Shown here: piece after piece, positions 17,444 through 26,405 of the stretch
Position numbering within the stretch: position 1 is the first letter of the stretch
Layout: each line of letters opens with the position of its first letter
Source: Chitinophagales bacterium
Lineage (GTDB): Bacteria; Bacteroidota; Bacteroidia; Chitinophagales; Chitinophagaceae
Direction: 5' to 3'
Length of the DNA: 64,000 nt
NCBI GenBank assembly: GCA_030832085.1
Contig: JAURJU010000027.1
Coordinates: 56,027 to 120,026, forward strand
The notes under the pieces: generated by a model
What the model saw: only the letters and a program-made list of their open reading frames with translations
Told to the model about the DNA's origin: nothing
Database searches by the model: none
Position numbers and translations under genes: made by a program

Positions 17444-17473
17444 AAGGGTGACAATGATTGTCACCCTTTTTTT
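17444..17473 (+). terminator. Intrinsic terminator of ndk
   Basis: Stem AAGGGTGACAA paired with TTGTCACCCTT (17444-17468) followed by a T-run to 17473, 20 bp past the ndk stop. Confidence 0.9.
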
Positions 17474-17581
17474 GTGCGGTTAAGTCCAAATACAGCTTAA
17501 GTCCTTGACATTGCGGAGAAAATGATTTTTTTAAGAACTTTCGAATCCGCGCGATGTTATATTCGCAATACAAACATTCAT

Positions 17582-19420
17582 ATGGCCTACACATCGCTTG
17601 AAGCCTGCTTGCTTGACCTGGAGACGAATGGCCAATTGGTGAGAATCAGGGAAGAAGTGGATCCCCATCTTGAAATGGCAACCATTCACCACAGGGTCTA
17701 TGAAGCGGGTGGTCCTGCACTCTTGTTTGAAAATGTCAAAGGTTCCAGGTTCAGAACTGCATCCAATGTTTTTGGCTCATTGGAGAGAAGTCGCTTCATA
17801 TTCAGGGATACCCTGGAACAAGTACAGCAATTGATCAACCTCAAAAATGATCCAATGTCTGCACTAAAGAATCCGTTCAAAAACATTGGTGCAGTGCTGG
17901 CAGCCACAAAAGCACTACCACTGAGAAATCCCCTGTCAAAACCAGTCCTGTTTCAGGAAATCAGTATCCAGGATATCCCACAAATACAACACTGGCCCAA
18001 TGATGGTGGCGCTTTTGTGACGCTCCCACAAGTGTATTCCGAAGACATTGACCATCCAGGCATCATGAATTCCAACCTTGGGATGTACCGCATTCAACTT
18101 TCCGGAAATGAATACATACCCAACAAGGAAATTGGTCTGCACTATCAGTTGCACAGGGGCATCGGCGTTCATCAAACCAAAGCAAATAAAAAAGGAGTTC
18201 CACTGAAGGTCAGTGTTTTTGTAGGAGGTCCTCCTTCCCATGCGGTTTCAGCTGTGATGCCCTTGCCGGAGGGGCTCAGTGAGATGACTTTTGCGGGAGC
18301 TCTAGGGGGAAGAAGGTTTCGTTATGTGTACAGGGATGGTTACGCCATCAGTACAGATGCAGATTTTGTAATAACTGGTGAGGTTTTGCCTGGTGAAAAC
18401 AAGCCTGAAGGCCCGTTTGGTGACCACCTAGGCTACTACAGCCTCACCCACGCATTCCCGTTGATGCGTGTCCACAAGGTGTACGCACGCAAGAATGCCA
18501 TTTGGCCATTCACTGTAGTCGGAAGACCGCCACAAGAAGATACAAGCTTTGGGCAATTGATCCATGAAATAACAGGTTCAGCCATACCAAAGGAAATCCC
18601 TGGCGTCAAAGAAGTGCATGCTGTTGATGCTGCAGGGGTTCATCCGCTGCTGCTCGCGGTAGGAAGTGAGCGTTACACACCCTACAATCCAACCAAACAA
18701 CCAGCAGAATTGCTCACCATTGCCAACCATATTTTGGGAACGGGTCAACTCAGCTTGGCAAAATTCTTGTTCATCACCGCAGACGACAACAACAAGGTTA
18801 CTGCGCACCACGAAGAAGCTTTCTTTACGTTTATGTTGGAGCGATTGCACACCGACAGGGACATTCATTTTCACACCCATACCACCATTGACACCCTGGA
18901 TTATTCTGGTACAGGTCTGAATACCGGCAGTAAGGTAGTTTTTGCAGCGTATGGCGACCCCATGAGGACCTTGGATACAGATTTACCCTCCTATCTGCAA
19001 GACCTGTCGACCATAGCTGACTGCAGGATGATCATGCCAGGAGTAGCTGCCATCCAAACCAGGCCATATGCAAATGAGGAAGAAACAGCAAAAGAGGTTG
19101 ATCAACTCAATGCCCGGCTGGGCGACAGGATTGAAAAGGAAATTGGTACTCCCCTTTTGATTTGGTGTGATGATGCTGCATTTACAGCTGCCAATCTCAG
19201 GAACTTTTTATGGGTTGCTTTCACAAGGTGCAATCCATCCCATGATATCCATGGCATCAAAGCATTTCAACACCACAAGCATTGGGGCACAAACGGACCC
19301 ATTCTTCTCGATGCGCGGATTAAACCACACCACGCTCCTGCAGTGAAGCTGGATCCTGAGGTTGTCAGAAAAACCGATAGGTTTTTTACCAAAGGAGGAT
19401 GTTTGGAAGGTATTATTTGA
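17582..19420 (+). CDS. UbiD-family prenylated-FMN decarboxylase
   Basis: 612 aa; start set at the ATG 17582 (MAYTSLEACLLDLE), which is the family N-terminus. UbiD hallmarks include LETNGQLVRIREEVDP, GPALLFENVKGS, NLGMYRIQ...GLHYQLHRGIG, and the C-terminal half with KRPxGPFGDH-like sequence ENKPEGPFGDHLGYY. These enzymes use prenylated FMN made by UbiX (not in the window) to decarboxylate aromatic or alpha,beta-unsaturated acids. In Bacteroidota, which make menaquinone rather than ubiquinone, the homologue is often assigned to menaquinone synthesis, but this is inference. A weak -7 match TATATTCG lies at 17558-17565. Confidence 0.9.
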   Translation: MAYTSLEACLLDLETNGQLVRIREEVDPHLEMATIHHRVYEAGGPALLFENVKGSRFRTASNVFGSLERSRFIFRDTLEQVQQLINLKNDPMSALKNPFKNIGAVLAATKALPLRNPLSKPVLFQEISIQDIPQIQHWPNDGGAFVTLPQVYSEDIDHPGIMNSNLGMYRIQLSGNEYIPNKEIGLHYQLHRGIGVHQTKANKKGVPLKVSVFVGGPPSHAVSAVMPLPEGLSEMTFAGALGGRRFRYVYRDGYAISTDADFVITGEVLPGENKPEGPFGDHLGYYSLTHAFPLMRVHKVYARKNAIWPFTVVGRPPQEDTSFGQLIHEITGSAIPKEIPGVKEVHAVDAAGVHPLLLAVGSERYTPYNPTKQPAELLTIANHILGTGQLSLAKFLFITADDNNKVTAHHEEAFFTFMLERLHTDRDIHFHTHTTIDTLDYSGTGLNTGSKVVFAAYGDPMRTLDTDLPSYLQDLSTIADCRMIMPGVAAIQTRPYANEEETAKEVDQLNARLGDRIEKEIGTPLLIWCDDAAFTAANLRNFLWVAFTRCNPSHDIHGIKAFQHHKHWGTNGPILLDARIKPHHAPAVKLDPEVVRKTDRFFTKGGCLEGII

Positions 19421-19432
19421 ACAAATTTTTAT

Positions 19433-19440
19433 TAGCTTTG
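19433..19440 (+). promoter_or_regulatory. Putative -7 element of tRNA-Pro
   Basis: TAGCTTTG, an exact TAnnTTTG match, 9 bp before the tRNA 5' end; transcription would begin almost at the mature end. No -33 TTG at 17-23 bp. Confidence 0.45.
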
Positions 19441-19449
19441 CAACCCGTT

Positions 19450-19523
19450 CGGGACGTAGCGCAGCCCGGTAGCGCGCTTGCATGGGGTGCAAGAGGTCGC
19501 TAGTTCGAATCTAGTCGTCCCGA
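19450..19523 (+). tRNA. tRNA-Pro (GGG anticodon)
   Basis: 74 nt cloverleaf. Acceptor CGGGACG (19450-19456) pairs with CGTCCCG (19516-19522), discriminator A at 19523; anticodon stem CTTGC/GCAAG with loop ATGGGGT, giving anticodon GGG and decoding CCC/CCU; T-arm has TTCGAAT. The 3' CCA is not encoded. Confidence 0.95.
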
Positions 19524-19534
19524 CAGATAATCAG

Positions 19535-19565
19535 GAGCCTTGGCAGATGTCAAGGCTCTTTTTTT
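19535..19565 (+). terminator. Terminator of tRNA-Pro
   Basis: 8-bp stem GAGCCTTG (19535-19542) with CAAGGCTC (19551-19558), 8-base loop, then seven T residues. Confidence 0.88.
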
Positions 19566-19660
19566 GGGCATGCGTTCATCTTGCCTTTTTATCATTCATC
19601 TTGATAGAATACCAAAAACCAATGGACTGCGCATGGTATTGTAACCGGTTGTATGTGGTT

Positions 19661-19688
19661 TTGATATTCCCAAAATGGTTTATCTTCG
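19661..19688 (+). promoter_or_regulatory. Putative promoter of the dihydroorotase-like operon
   Basis: TTG (19661-19663), 17-bp spacer, TATCTTCG (19681-19688; one mismatch to TAnnTTTG), 15 bp before the ATG at 19704. Confidence 0.4.
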
Positions 19689-19703
19689 CTTAATTCCCAT
19701 ATT

Positions 19704-20966
19704 ATGACGATTCTCGTCCGCAAAGCCCTGATCAAAGACATTCATTCCTTACACCACAACAAGAGAATGGATTTGCTCATTTCGGGCGGTACCATTGCAG
19801 AAATTTCCGACAATATTGAAGTCAATGCCGATCAACTGATTGATGTTCCTGGAATATCAGTTTCACCCGGATGGCTGGATTTGTTTGTAAATGGTACAGA
19901 TCCCGGATTTGAATACAAGGACGATTTGGCATCGGTATGCGCATCAGCTGCAAAAGGGGGGTTCACACATGTTTTTCTTACACCCAATACACAACCTGTT
20001 ACCCAAACCAAGGTAGCTGTTCAGTATATCAAGGGACACCTTTCTTCGAGCCCAGTGTCACTTCATCCCATTGGTGCAGTCACCAAAAACACAGAGGGCA
20101 AGGAATTGACAGAGATGTTTGAAATGAAGCAAAATGGTGCAATTGCTTTTGGGGATGGAACAAAAAGCATTCAATCCGCAGGCATCCTCATCAAGGCATT
20201 ACAATATGTGAGTGCATTTGAGGGAATTGTGGTTCAAATACCTGACGATCATGCGGTCGCACCCCATGGGTTGATGCATGAGGGTATCGTATCTACCCAG
20301 ATTGGTTTGCCAGGAAAGCCTGCACTCGCCGAGGAAATTATGGTTGCAAGAGACATTGAACTGTTGAGGTATACCAATTCCAAGCTCCATTTGACAGGAA
20401 TCAGCTTGTCGACTTCGGTAGATATGATCAGAAAGGCAAAGAATGAAGGGCTTGATATAACTTGTTCTACAACACCCTATCACCTTGTTTTTACAGACAG
20501 CTCCCTGTTGGATGGTTACGATACCAATTTAAAGGTCAATCCCCCACTTCGGACTGAAAAAGACCGATTGGCACTGATTGCCGCTGTAAAAGATGGCACC
20601 ATTGACTGCATCACCACACACCATTCGGCACAAAACAAAGATGCCAAGGTCTGTGAATTTGAATACGCTGGTTTTGGTATGTTGGGATTGGAATCCGCTG
20701 TAGGACTTCTCGGCACTGCCGGACTCCAGGAAGATGAAATCTTGAAAGCCATTTGCTTTAATCCAAGAAAAATTTTCTCATTGGACGCCAGCATCAATGT
20801 TGGCAGCAGCGCTGATATTACGGTATTCAATCCCAATACGGAAAAATTGTTTTCTGACACCGATATAAAATCCAAATCTTCAAACTCACCTGTTATAGGC
20901 AGATTGTTAAAAGCAGAAGTCATCGGAACTGTTCTTGGAAATAAATTCAACATAAACACAAAATGA
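19704..20966 (+). CDS. Dihydroorotase-like protein lacking metal-binding residues
   Basis: 420 aa amidohydrolase-fold protein clearly related to type I dihydroorotases: GWLDLFVNGTDPGFEYKDD aligns with the active-enzyme GFVDLHVHLREPGFEYKED, and YDTNLKVNPPLRTEKDR is nearly identical to the family. Yet the metal ligands are gone: HxH becomes FVN, the HxxH-type VAHVS becomes LTGIS (His to Gly), and TDHAPH becomes THHSAQ (Asp to His). It is therefore probably non-catalytic, like the pyrC' subunit that stabilises aspartate transcarbamoylase in some bacteria. Non-catalytic homologues occur in other Bacteroidota as I recall. The gene overlaps DUF4199 by 4 bp. Confidence 0.85.
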   Translation: MTILVRKALIKDIHSLHHNKRMDLLISGGTIAEISDNIEVNADQLIDVPGISVSPGWLDLFVNGTDPGFEYKDDLASVCASAAKGGFTHVFLTPNTQPVTQTKVAVQYIKGHLSSSPVSLHPIGAVTKNTEGKELTEMFEMKQNGAIAFGDGTKSIQSAGILIKALQYVSAFEGIVVQIPDDHAVAPHGLMHEGIVSTQIGLPGKPALAEEIMVARDIELLRYTNSKLHLTGISLSTSVDMIRKAKNEGLDITCSTTPYHLVFTDSSLLDGYDTNLKVNPPLRTEKDRLALIAAVKDGTIDCITTHHSAQNKDAKVCEFEYAGFGMLGLESAVGLLGTAGLQEDEILKAICFNPRKIFSLDASINVGSSADITVFNPNTEKLFSDTDIKSKSSNSPVIGRLLKAEVIGTVLGNKFNINTK

Positions 20967-21472
20967 AAAATAAAATATCGCACCTCCTTGCTGGCGGCAT
21001 TACAGGGGCCGTACTGGTACTGATAAATGTCATTTTTATCATCTTTGACCTAACCGGCAATACCAAGGTTTCATGGATTGGATCGGTGATCAACATCGGT
21101 CTTCTGATTTATTTCATTGTTGAATTAGGCAAACAACATGACCATCAAAAAACATTTGGCGAGTTGTTCAGCTATGGTTTTAAGGCCACAGCCTTCACCA
21201 CGCTCATACTCACTGCTTTCATGGTCATTTATTCGTTTGCTTTCCCTAATGCAGCAGACAAGGCAATGGAATTGGCAAGAGAACAAATGTCAACCCAGCA
21301 AAATCTTTCCGAGGAGAACATAGATGCAGCTTTGGAAATTACGCGGAAATTTTACTTTCCCATTTTGATCGGTGGAACCATATTTGGCACAATGTTGGTT
21401 GGTGCAATTGGATCGTTGATAGGTGCGGCTGTTACAAAAAAGAATCCTTCACATCCATTTCAAAACCAATAA
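20963..21472 (+). CDS. DUF4199 membrane protein
   Basis: 169 aa with four predicted spans (about residues 8-28, 38-56, 73-93 and 130-157) and a short charged loop between spans three and four (AREQMSTQQNLSEENID). The pattern HQKTFGELFSYGFKATAFTTL is typical of DUF4199, a Bacteroidota family of unknown function usually encoded next to a GT2 glycosyltransferase, as here. It overlaps the dihydroorotase-like gene (ATGA) and its stop directly abuts the next start, so the genes are tightly coupled. Confidence 0.85.
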   Translation: MKNKISHLLAGGITGAVLVLINVIFIIFDLTGNTKVSWIGSVINIGLLIYFIVELGKQHDHQKTFGELFSYGFKATAFTTLILTAFMVIYSFAFPNAADKAMELAREQMSTQQNLSEENIDAALEITRKFYFPILIGGTIFGTMLVGAIGSLIGAAVTKKNPSHPFQNQ

Positions 21473-22414
21473 GTGAACATATCCATCATCATACCCCTGA
21501 AAGACGAAGCAGCGTCATTGCCTGAATTGACCGATTGGATCAAACGGGTAATGGAAGCCAATGCATACACCTATGAAGTCATTCTGGTGGACGATGGAAG
21601 TACGGATGCTTCATGGTCGGTGATTTCATCGATTCACGGGGCAGATGACCGGTTCAAAGGAATCAAATTCAAACGAAACTATGGCAAATCCGCTGCCTTG
21701 AATGTTGCCTTCAGGGAAGCAAAGGGTGATGTAGTGATTACCATGGATGCCGACCTGCAAGACAGTCCGGATGAAATTCCTTCTCTTTACCGGAAAGTGA
21801 TGCATGAGCATTTTGACCTGGTGAGTGGGTGGAAAAAGAAAAGGTTTGACAATGTGTTGACCAAGAACATTCCCTCCAAATTCTACAATGCTGTAACTAG
21901 AAAGATGTCTGGTATACAGCTGAATGATTTCAATTGTGGATTGAAGGCATACAAGAATGAGGTCATCAAAAACATTGATGTTTACGGAGAGATGCACCGC
22001 TATATTCCTGTCTTGGCGAAATGGGCTGGATATGGAAGAATCGGTGAAAAAGAAGTAGAACACCGCGCAAGAAAATATGGCACCTCAAAGTTTGGTTGGG
22101 AAAGGTTCATCAATGGTTTTTTGGACCTTACAACCATCATGTTCATTGGTAAGTTTGGCAAGAAACCCATGCAATTCTTTGGCCTCCTGGGTACAGCCTT
22201 TTTCATGATTGGTTTTCTGATCAGCCTATACCTTATTGTTGCCAAAGTCATTGATATTGATTTCAGCATTACCAACCGCCCTGGTTTTTACATTGCACTT
22301 ACCTCAATGATGATTGGCTCACAGCTTTTCCTTGCAGGTTTTGTTGGCGAATTGGTTTCAAGAAATGCCACTGACAGAAACAATTACAACATTGAATCCA
22401 CCAAGGGAATCTGA
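21473..22414 (+). CDS. GT2 glycosyltransferase, DPM1/GtrB type, with two C-terminal spans
   Basis: 313 aa from a GTG start that immediately follows the DUF4199 stop. GT2 motifs: VILVDDGSTDASW (Asp-Asp about residue 40), VITMDADLQDSPDEI (DxD-like acceptor) and NDFNCGLKAYK. Two membrane spans follow near residues 230-252 and 268-292. Proteins of this architecture transfer a sugar from a nucleotide donor to polyprenyl phosphate at the inner membrane, supplying lipid-linked sugars for envelope glycans. Donor sugar is unknown. Confidence 0.9.
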   Translation: MNISIIIPLKDEAASLPELTDWIKRVMEANAYTYEVILVDDGSTDASWSVISSIHGADDRFKGIKFKRNYGKSAALNVAFREAKGDVVITMDADLQDSPDEIPSLYRKVMHEHFDLVSGWKKKRFDNVLTKNIPSKFYNAVTRKMSGIQLNDFNCGLKAYKNEVIKNIDVYGEMHRYIPVLAKWAGYGRIGEKEVEHRARKYGTSKFGWERFINGFLDLTTIMFIGKFGKKPMQFFGLLGTAFFMIGFLISLYLIVAKVIDIDFSITNRPGFYIALTSMMIGSQLFLAGFVGELVSRNATDRNNYNIESTKGI

Positions 22415-22430
22415 CCTTCAAACACATTCC

Positions 22431-23591
22431 ATGTCCGATAAGCCAACCATTGTTTTTCTCGGACCATCTTATCCCTTTAGAGGAGGAATAGCTTCGTTTA
22501 CAGAAAGGCTTGCAAGGGAGTTTCAAACACATGGTTTCAATTGTTTGTTGTATACCTTTTCCCTTCAATATCCTTCCTTTTTATTTCCTGGAAAGACCCA
22601 ATATTCTTCCGAAACCAGGCCCTCAGATCTCAACATTTTTGAAGCCGTAAATTCCATCAATCCATTCAATTGGATCAGGGTTGGCAGGGAAATCAAGCGC
22701 ATTGCACCAGATTTCATCATCGTAAGGTATTGGCTGCCGTTCATGGCACCTGCTTTTGGAACCATTCTCAAGATTGCCAAACAACAAAAGAAAACCAAAG
22801 TCATTTGCATTGCAGACAATATCATTCCACACGAAAAAAGGCCTGGCGACAGGTTGCTGACGAGATATTTCAGCAGTGCCATTGATGGCTATATTACCAT
22901 GAGTGCAAAGGTTAAGGGTGATATCGAACAGCTTGGCTTGAAAAAGCCTGTGCAACTGCTTCACCATCCCCTTTTTGATCATTTCGGCAAACCTGTGGAC
23001 AGCATGATGGCAAGAAAAGAACTTGGAATTGTTCATCAAGGGGGATTGTTGCTCTTCTTTGGGTTCATCCGTCACTACAAGGGGCTTGACATGTTGCTGG
23101 AAGCCATGGCTGATGAAAGAATAAAAGAAAAAGGTTTAAAATTGGTTGTTGCCGGCGAGTTCTATGAGGACCAGGCCAAATACTTGAAACTCATCCAACA
23201 GCTTGGTTTGGCTGATGACATTATTCTTTTCAATGAATTTATTCCAGAGAGCAGGATCCCATTTTTCTTCAGTGCAGCAGATGTTTTGGTTCAACCTTAT
23301 CGAAATGCAACACAAAGTGGTGTTACCCCATTGTCCATCTATTTTGAATTGCCCATGATTGTAACAGATGCAGGCGGACTTAAAGAAATGGTCAATGATG
23401 GCATTACAGGACTGGTCGTTGAAAAAAACCCATTGTCCATAGCAAATGGCATTGTTGAATACTTTGAAAAGGGAAAGAATTTTTATGCCCCGGCAATTCT
23501 AGCGCAAAAGAAAACATACGCATGGCCAGTAATGGCCAATGGAATCATATCTTTTTGGGAGTTGCTCAAGCGCAAAAGGAATGCTAAATAA
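22431..23591 (+). CDS. GT4-family glycosyltransferase
   Basis: 386 aa from the ATG at 22431, 16 bp after the GT2 stop. The N-terminal GT-B half opens FLGPSYPFRGGIASFTERL and the C-terminal half contains the GT4 core: LLLFFGFIRHYKGLDMLLEA, FNEFIPESRIPFFFSAADVLVQPY and the donor-phosphate/sugar site near PMIVTDAGGLKEMVNDG. A retaining glycosyltransferase acting on an envelope or exported glycan is likely; acceptor unknown. Third or fourth gene of the 19.7-kb operon. Confidence 0.9.
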   Translation: MSDKPTIVFLGPSYPFRGGIASFTERLAREFQTHGFNCLLYTFSLQYPSFLFPGKTQYSSETRPSDLNIFEAVNSINPFNWIRVGREIKRIAPDFIIVRYWLPFMAPAFGTILKIAKQQKKTKVICIADNIIPHEKRPGDRLLTRYFSSAIDGYITMSAKVKGDIEQLGLKKPVQLLHHPLFDHFGKPVDSMMARKELGIVHQGGLLLFFGFIRHYKGLDMLLEAMADERIKEKGLKLVVAGEFYEDQAKYLKLIQQLGLADDIILFNEFIPESRIPFFFSAADVLVQPYRNATQSGVTPLSIYFELPMIVTDAGGLKEMVNDGITGLVVEKNPLSIANGIVEYFEKGKNFYAPAILAQKKTYAWPVMANGIISFWELLKRKRNAK

Positions 23592-23649
23592 AAATCCATC
23601 CTGTTTTTTAAGCCTTAATTTTCCGATTTTTGGATCATAAATTTTTTCT

Positions 23650-24579
23650 GTGAGAAAATACCTGTTTTTACTCATTGCTGCCCTGGTGTCCAAAGAAAAT
23701 ATTCAAGGGCAAATGCTGGCTGATTCCAGGGATCGGGAGTTGTTGATGCAAAAACAGGATAGCCTGGTTCAATATGGACGACTGATACAAGAATCATCTG
23801 ACCCCGCAGCAAGGTTCAGGGCAGATAGCTTTTTTACAAGAATCTTGGTAAGGGCATTGAAAACCAAGAACTCTTTTTATTTCCCTTTTGATTCACTTGC
23901 AACCACTTCAAGAATTTACGCACCAGACAGCCTTTTCAGGCTTTTCACCTGGCAGGTCAGCAGGGATGAAAACCTGCACAGGCGGCATGGCGCCATACAA
24001 ATGAAAACAGATGATGGGAGCCTGAAAATTTTTCCGTTGATTGACCGCAGCTTTCTCATCAATAACCAGAAAGATACGGTCACCAACCATGAATGGTGGA
24101 TTGGCGCCATCTATTACAAGATCATTCTGAACACCTACAACAACCATAAATATTATACCCTCCTGGGCTATGATGAAAATTCAATCAGAAGTACCAAGAA
24201 ACGCATCGAGGTGTTGCATTTCAATGAAAATGGACTACCAGTATTTGGAGGGAATTTTTTCAGCTTTGCAAAAGATACGGTACCACAAAAAGACCAATCA
24301 AGGTTTTGGATTGAATACAAAAAAAATGGAAATGGCAGGATGCTCTATGATGAAGACATGCAAATGATCATGTATGACCATCTCATCTCAGAGACCAATG
24401 AACCGCAGAAGAAATTTACCTATGTTCCTGATGGAGACTATGAAGCCTTTAAATGGATCAATGGAAAATGGCAGCACATTGACAAGGTTTTTACCTTGCA
24501 ATTGCAGGATGGACAAGCGCCGGTTGAGAAACCAATGATTGAGAACAAGCTCAAGCCCAATAAAAAGGGATCGTTGTAG
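23650..24579 (+). CDS. Exported protein of unknown function
   Basis: 309 aa from a GTG codon, the only start giving a signal peptide (MRKYLFLLIAALVSKENIQGQ). The mature protein is polar with beta-rich aromatic stretches (NHEWWIGAIYYKIILNTYNNHKYYTLLGYDENS; KKFTYVPDGDYEAFKWINGKWQHIDKVF). No enzymatic motif is visible; it resembles conserved hypothetical periplasmic proteins of Bacteroidota. It is 58 bp downstream of the GT4 gene on the same strand and stops 13 bp from convergent lepA. Function cannot be assigned. Confidence 0.7.
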   Translation: MRKYLFLLIAALVSKENIQGQMLADSRDRELLMQKQDSLVQYGRLIQESSDPAARFRADSFFTRILVRALKTKNSFYFPFDSLATTSRIYAPDSLFRLFTWQVSRDENLHRRHGAIQMKTDDGSLKIFPLIDRSFLINNQKDTVTNHEWWIGAIYYKIILNTYNNHKYYTLLGYDENSIRSTKKRIEVLHFNENGLPVFGGNFFSFAKDTVPQKDQSRFWIEYKKNGNGRMLYDEDMQMIMYDHLISETNEPQKKFTYVPDGDYEAFKWINGKWQHIDKVFTLQLQDGQAPVEKPMIENKLKPNKKGSL

Positions 24580-24592
24580 GCAAAACAGTGGA

Positions 24593-26383
24593 TCAATCAT
24601 CCAACTTGAGTACAGCAAGAAATGCTTCTTGCGGAACTTCAACATTGCCGATCTGCCTCATGCGTTTTTTGCCTTCTTTCTGTTTCTCCAACAATTTGCG
24701 TTTTCGACTGATGTCTCCACCATAACATTTGGCAGTTACATCTTTTCTCATGGCAGATATGTTTTCCCTGGCAACTACTTTTGCACCAATGGCTGCCTGG
24801 ATGGCAATCTGGAACTGTTGCCTGGGCAAAAGCTCCTTCAGCTTTTCACAGAGTTTTCTTCCAAAGTCCTGTGCCCTGCTGCGGTGAATCAACGCAGAAA
24901 GTGCATCCACTTTTTCTCCATTCAACAGGATATCCATTTTTACAATATCGCTTTCACGGTATTCGATCGGAACATAATCAAAAGATGCATATCCCCTTGT
25001 CTGGCTTTTTAGTTTATCATAAAAATCAAAAACGATCTCGGTCAACGGTATTTCAAAAATCAATTCAACCCGAGACTGTGTGAGATAGCTTTGGTTGATC
25101 AACATGCCGCGTTTACCAAGGCAGAGTGTCATGATATTGCCGATATAATCAGGTTTTGTAATGATCTGGGCCCGGATATAGGGTTCATCAATCCCTTTCA
25201 TCTGGGTTGGATCCGGCATCTCACTTGGGTTGTTGACCTGGATTACTTCACCTTTTGTACTGTATGCGATGAAGCTCACGTTTGGAACAGTCGTTATGAC
25301 GGTTTGGTTGAATTCCCTTTCCAAACGTTCCTGAATGATTTCCATGTGAAGCAGACCCAGGAAACCACAGCGGAAACCAAAGCCAAGCGCCTGGGATGTT
25401 TCCAATTCATAAGTGAGAGAAGCATCATTCAACTGAAGTTTGTCCATGCATTCCCTCAGTTCTTCAAAGTCCTCTGTCTGTACCGGATAAATACCTGCAA
25501 AAACCATGGGCTTTACTTCTGAAAATCCCTTGATCATTGGTGCAGGGTTAATGGCATTCACGATGGTATCACCCACCTTGACTTCCTTTGCGTTTTTGAT
25601 GCCAGTGATCAGGTATCCTACATCACCACATTGCACTTTCTTTTGTTCCTGCATCGACAGTTTCAGGATACCCACTTCATCTGCCACATAATCCTGATCA
25701 GTAGAAATGAACTTGATCTTCTCTCCTTTTGCAATGCTACCATTCATGATGCGGTAGTATACGATAATGCCGCGGAAAGAATTGAATACGCTGTCAAAAA
25801 TCAGGGCCTGAAGTGGTGCTTCAGGATCTCCCTTGGGACAGGGAATCCTGTTTACTATCGCATCAAGAATCCCTTCAATGCCAATACCAGACCTTCCACT
25901 GGCCAAAAGAATATCATCTGGCTTGCACCCGATCAAGTCAATGATCTGGTCTTTCACTTCTTCAATCATTGCTCCATCCATGTCAATCTTGTTGATGACA
26001 GGAATGATTTCAAGGTTGTTTTCCACTGCCAGGTAAAGGTTGGAAATGGTTTGAGCCTGAATCCCCTGGGTAGCATCAACCAGCAACAAAGCTCCCTCAC
26101 ATGCAGCAAGAGCACGGCTTACCTCATAGCTGAAATCAACATGGCCGGGTGTGTCAATAAGATTGAGGATATATTCAACGCCATCAGTATGCTTGTAATT
26201 GATTTGAATGGCATGGCTTTTTATGGTGATGCCTTTCTCCCTTTCAAGATCCATATCATCCAGCACCTGGTCCATCATTTCACGGTCACTGATGGTATTG
26301 GTGGTTTGAAGCAAGCGATCAGCCAAGGTTGATTTTCCATGGTCGATATGGGCTATGATACAAAAATTCCTAATTTTTTTCAT
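24593..26383 (-). CDS. lepA: Elongation factor 4 (LepA)
   Basis: 596 aa translational GTPase, full length. G1 AHIDHGKST (residues 11-19), G3 DTPGHVDF, G4 NKID, then EF-G-like domains II, III and V and the LepA-specific C-terminal domain ([21 protein letters not shown]...). EF4 back-translocates or remodels ribosomes and affects translation initiation. It follows tpiA by 22 bp and may be co-transcribed, though a TAACTTCG near-consensus -7 lies at 26391-26398 directly before its ATG. Confidence 0.97.
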   Translation of the reverse strand: MKKIRNFCIIAHIDHGKSTLADRLLQTTNTISDREMMDQVLDDMDLEREKGITIKSHAIQINYKHTDGVEYILNLIDTPGHVDFSYEVSRALAACEGALLLVDATQGIQAQTISNLYLAVENNLEIIPVINKIDMDGAMIEEVKDQIIDLIGCKPDDILLASGRSGIGIEGILDAIVNRIPCPKGDPEAPLQALIFDSVFNSFRGIIVYYRIMNGSIAKGEKIKFISTDQDYVADEVGILKLSMQEQKKVQCGDVGYLITGIKNAKEVKVGDTIVNAINPAPMIKGFSEVKPMVFAGIYPVQTEDFEELRECMDKLQLNDASLTYELETSQALGFGFRCGFLGLLHMEIIQERLEREFNQTVITTVPNVSFIAYSTKGEVIQVNNPSEMPDPTQMKGIDEPYIRAQIITKPDYIGNIMTLCLGKRGMLINQSYLTQSRVELIFEIPLTEIVFDFYDKLKSQTRGYASFDYVPIEYRESDIVKMDILLNGEKVDALSALIHRSRAQDFGRKLCEKLKELLPRQQFQIAIQAAIGAKVVARENISAMRKDVTAKCYGGDISRKRKLLEKQKEGKKRMRQIGNVEVPQEAFLAVLKLDD

Positions 26384-26405
26384 TGAAATGCGAAGTTAAT
26401 CAATA

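Noticed and set aside
19478..19693. Open frame reading HGVQEVASSNLVVPT
   Set aside because: It is a translation of the tRNA-Pro 3' half and terminator; this peptide is a well-known false annotation over tRNA genes.
25631..26332. 233-codon open frame opposite lepA
   Set aside because: Antisense shadow of a fully conserved GTPase gene.
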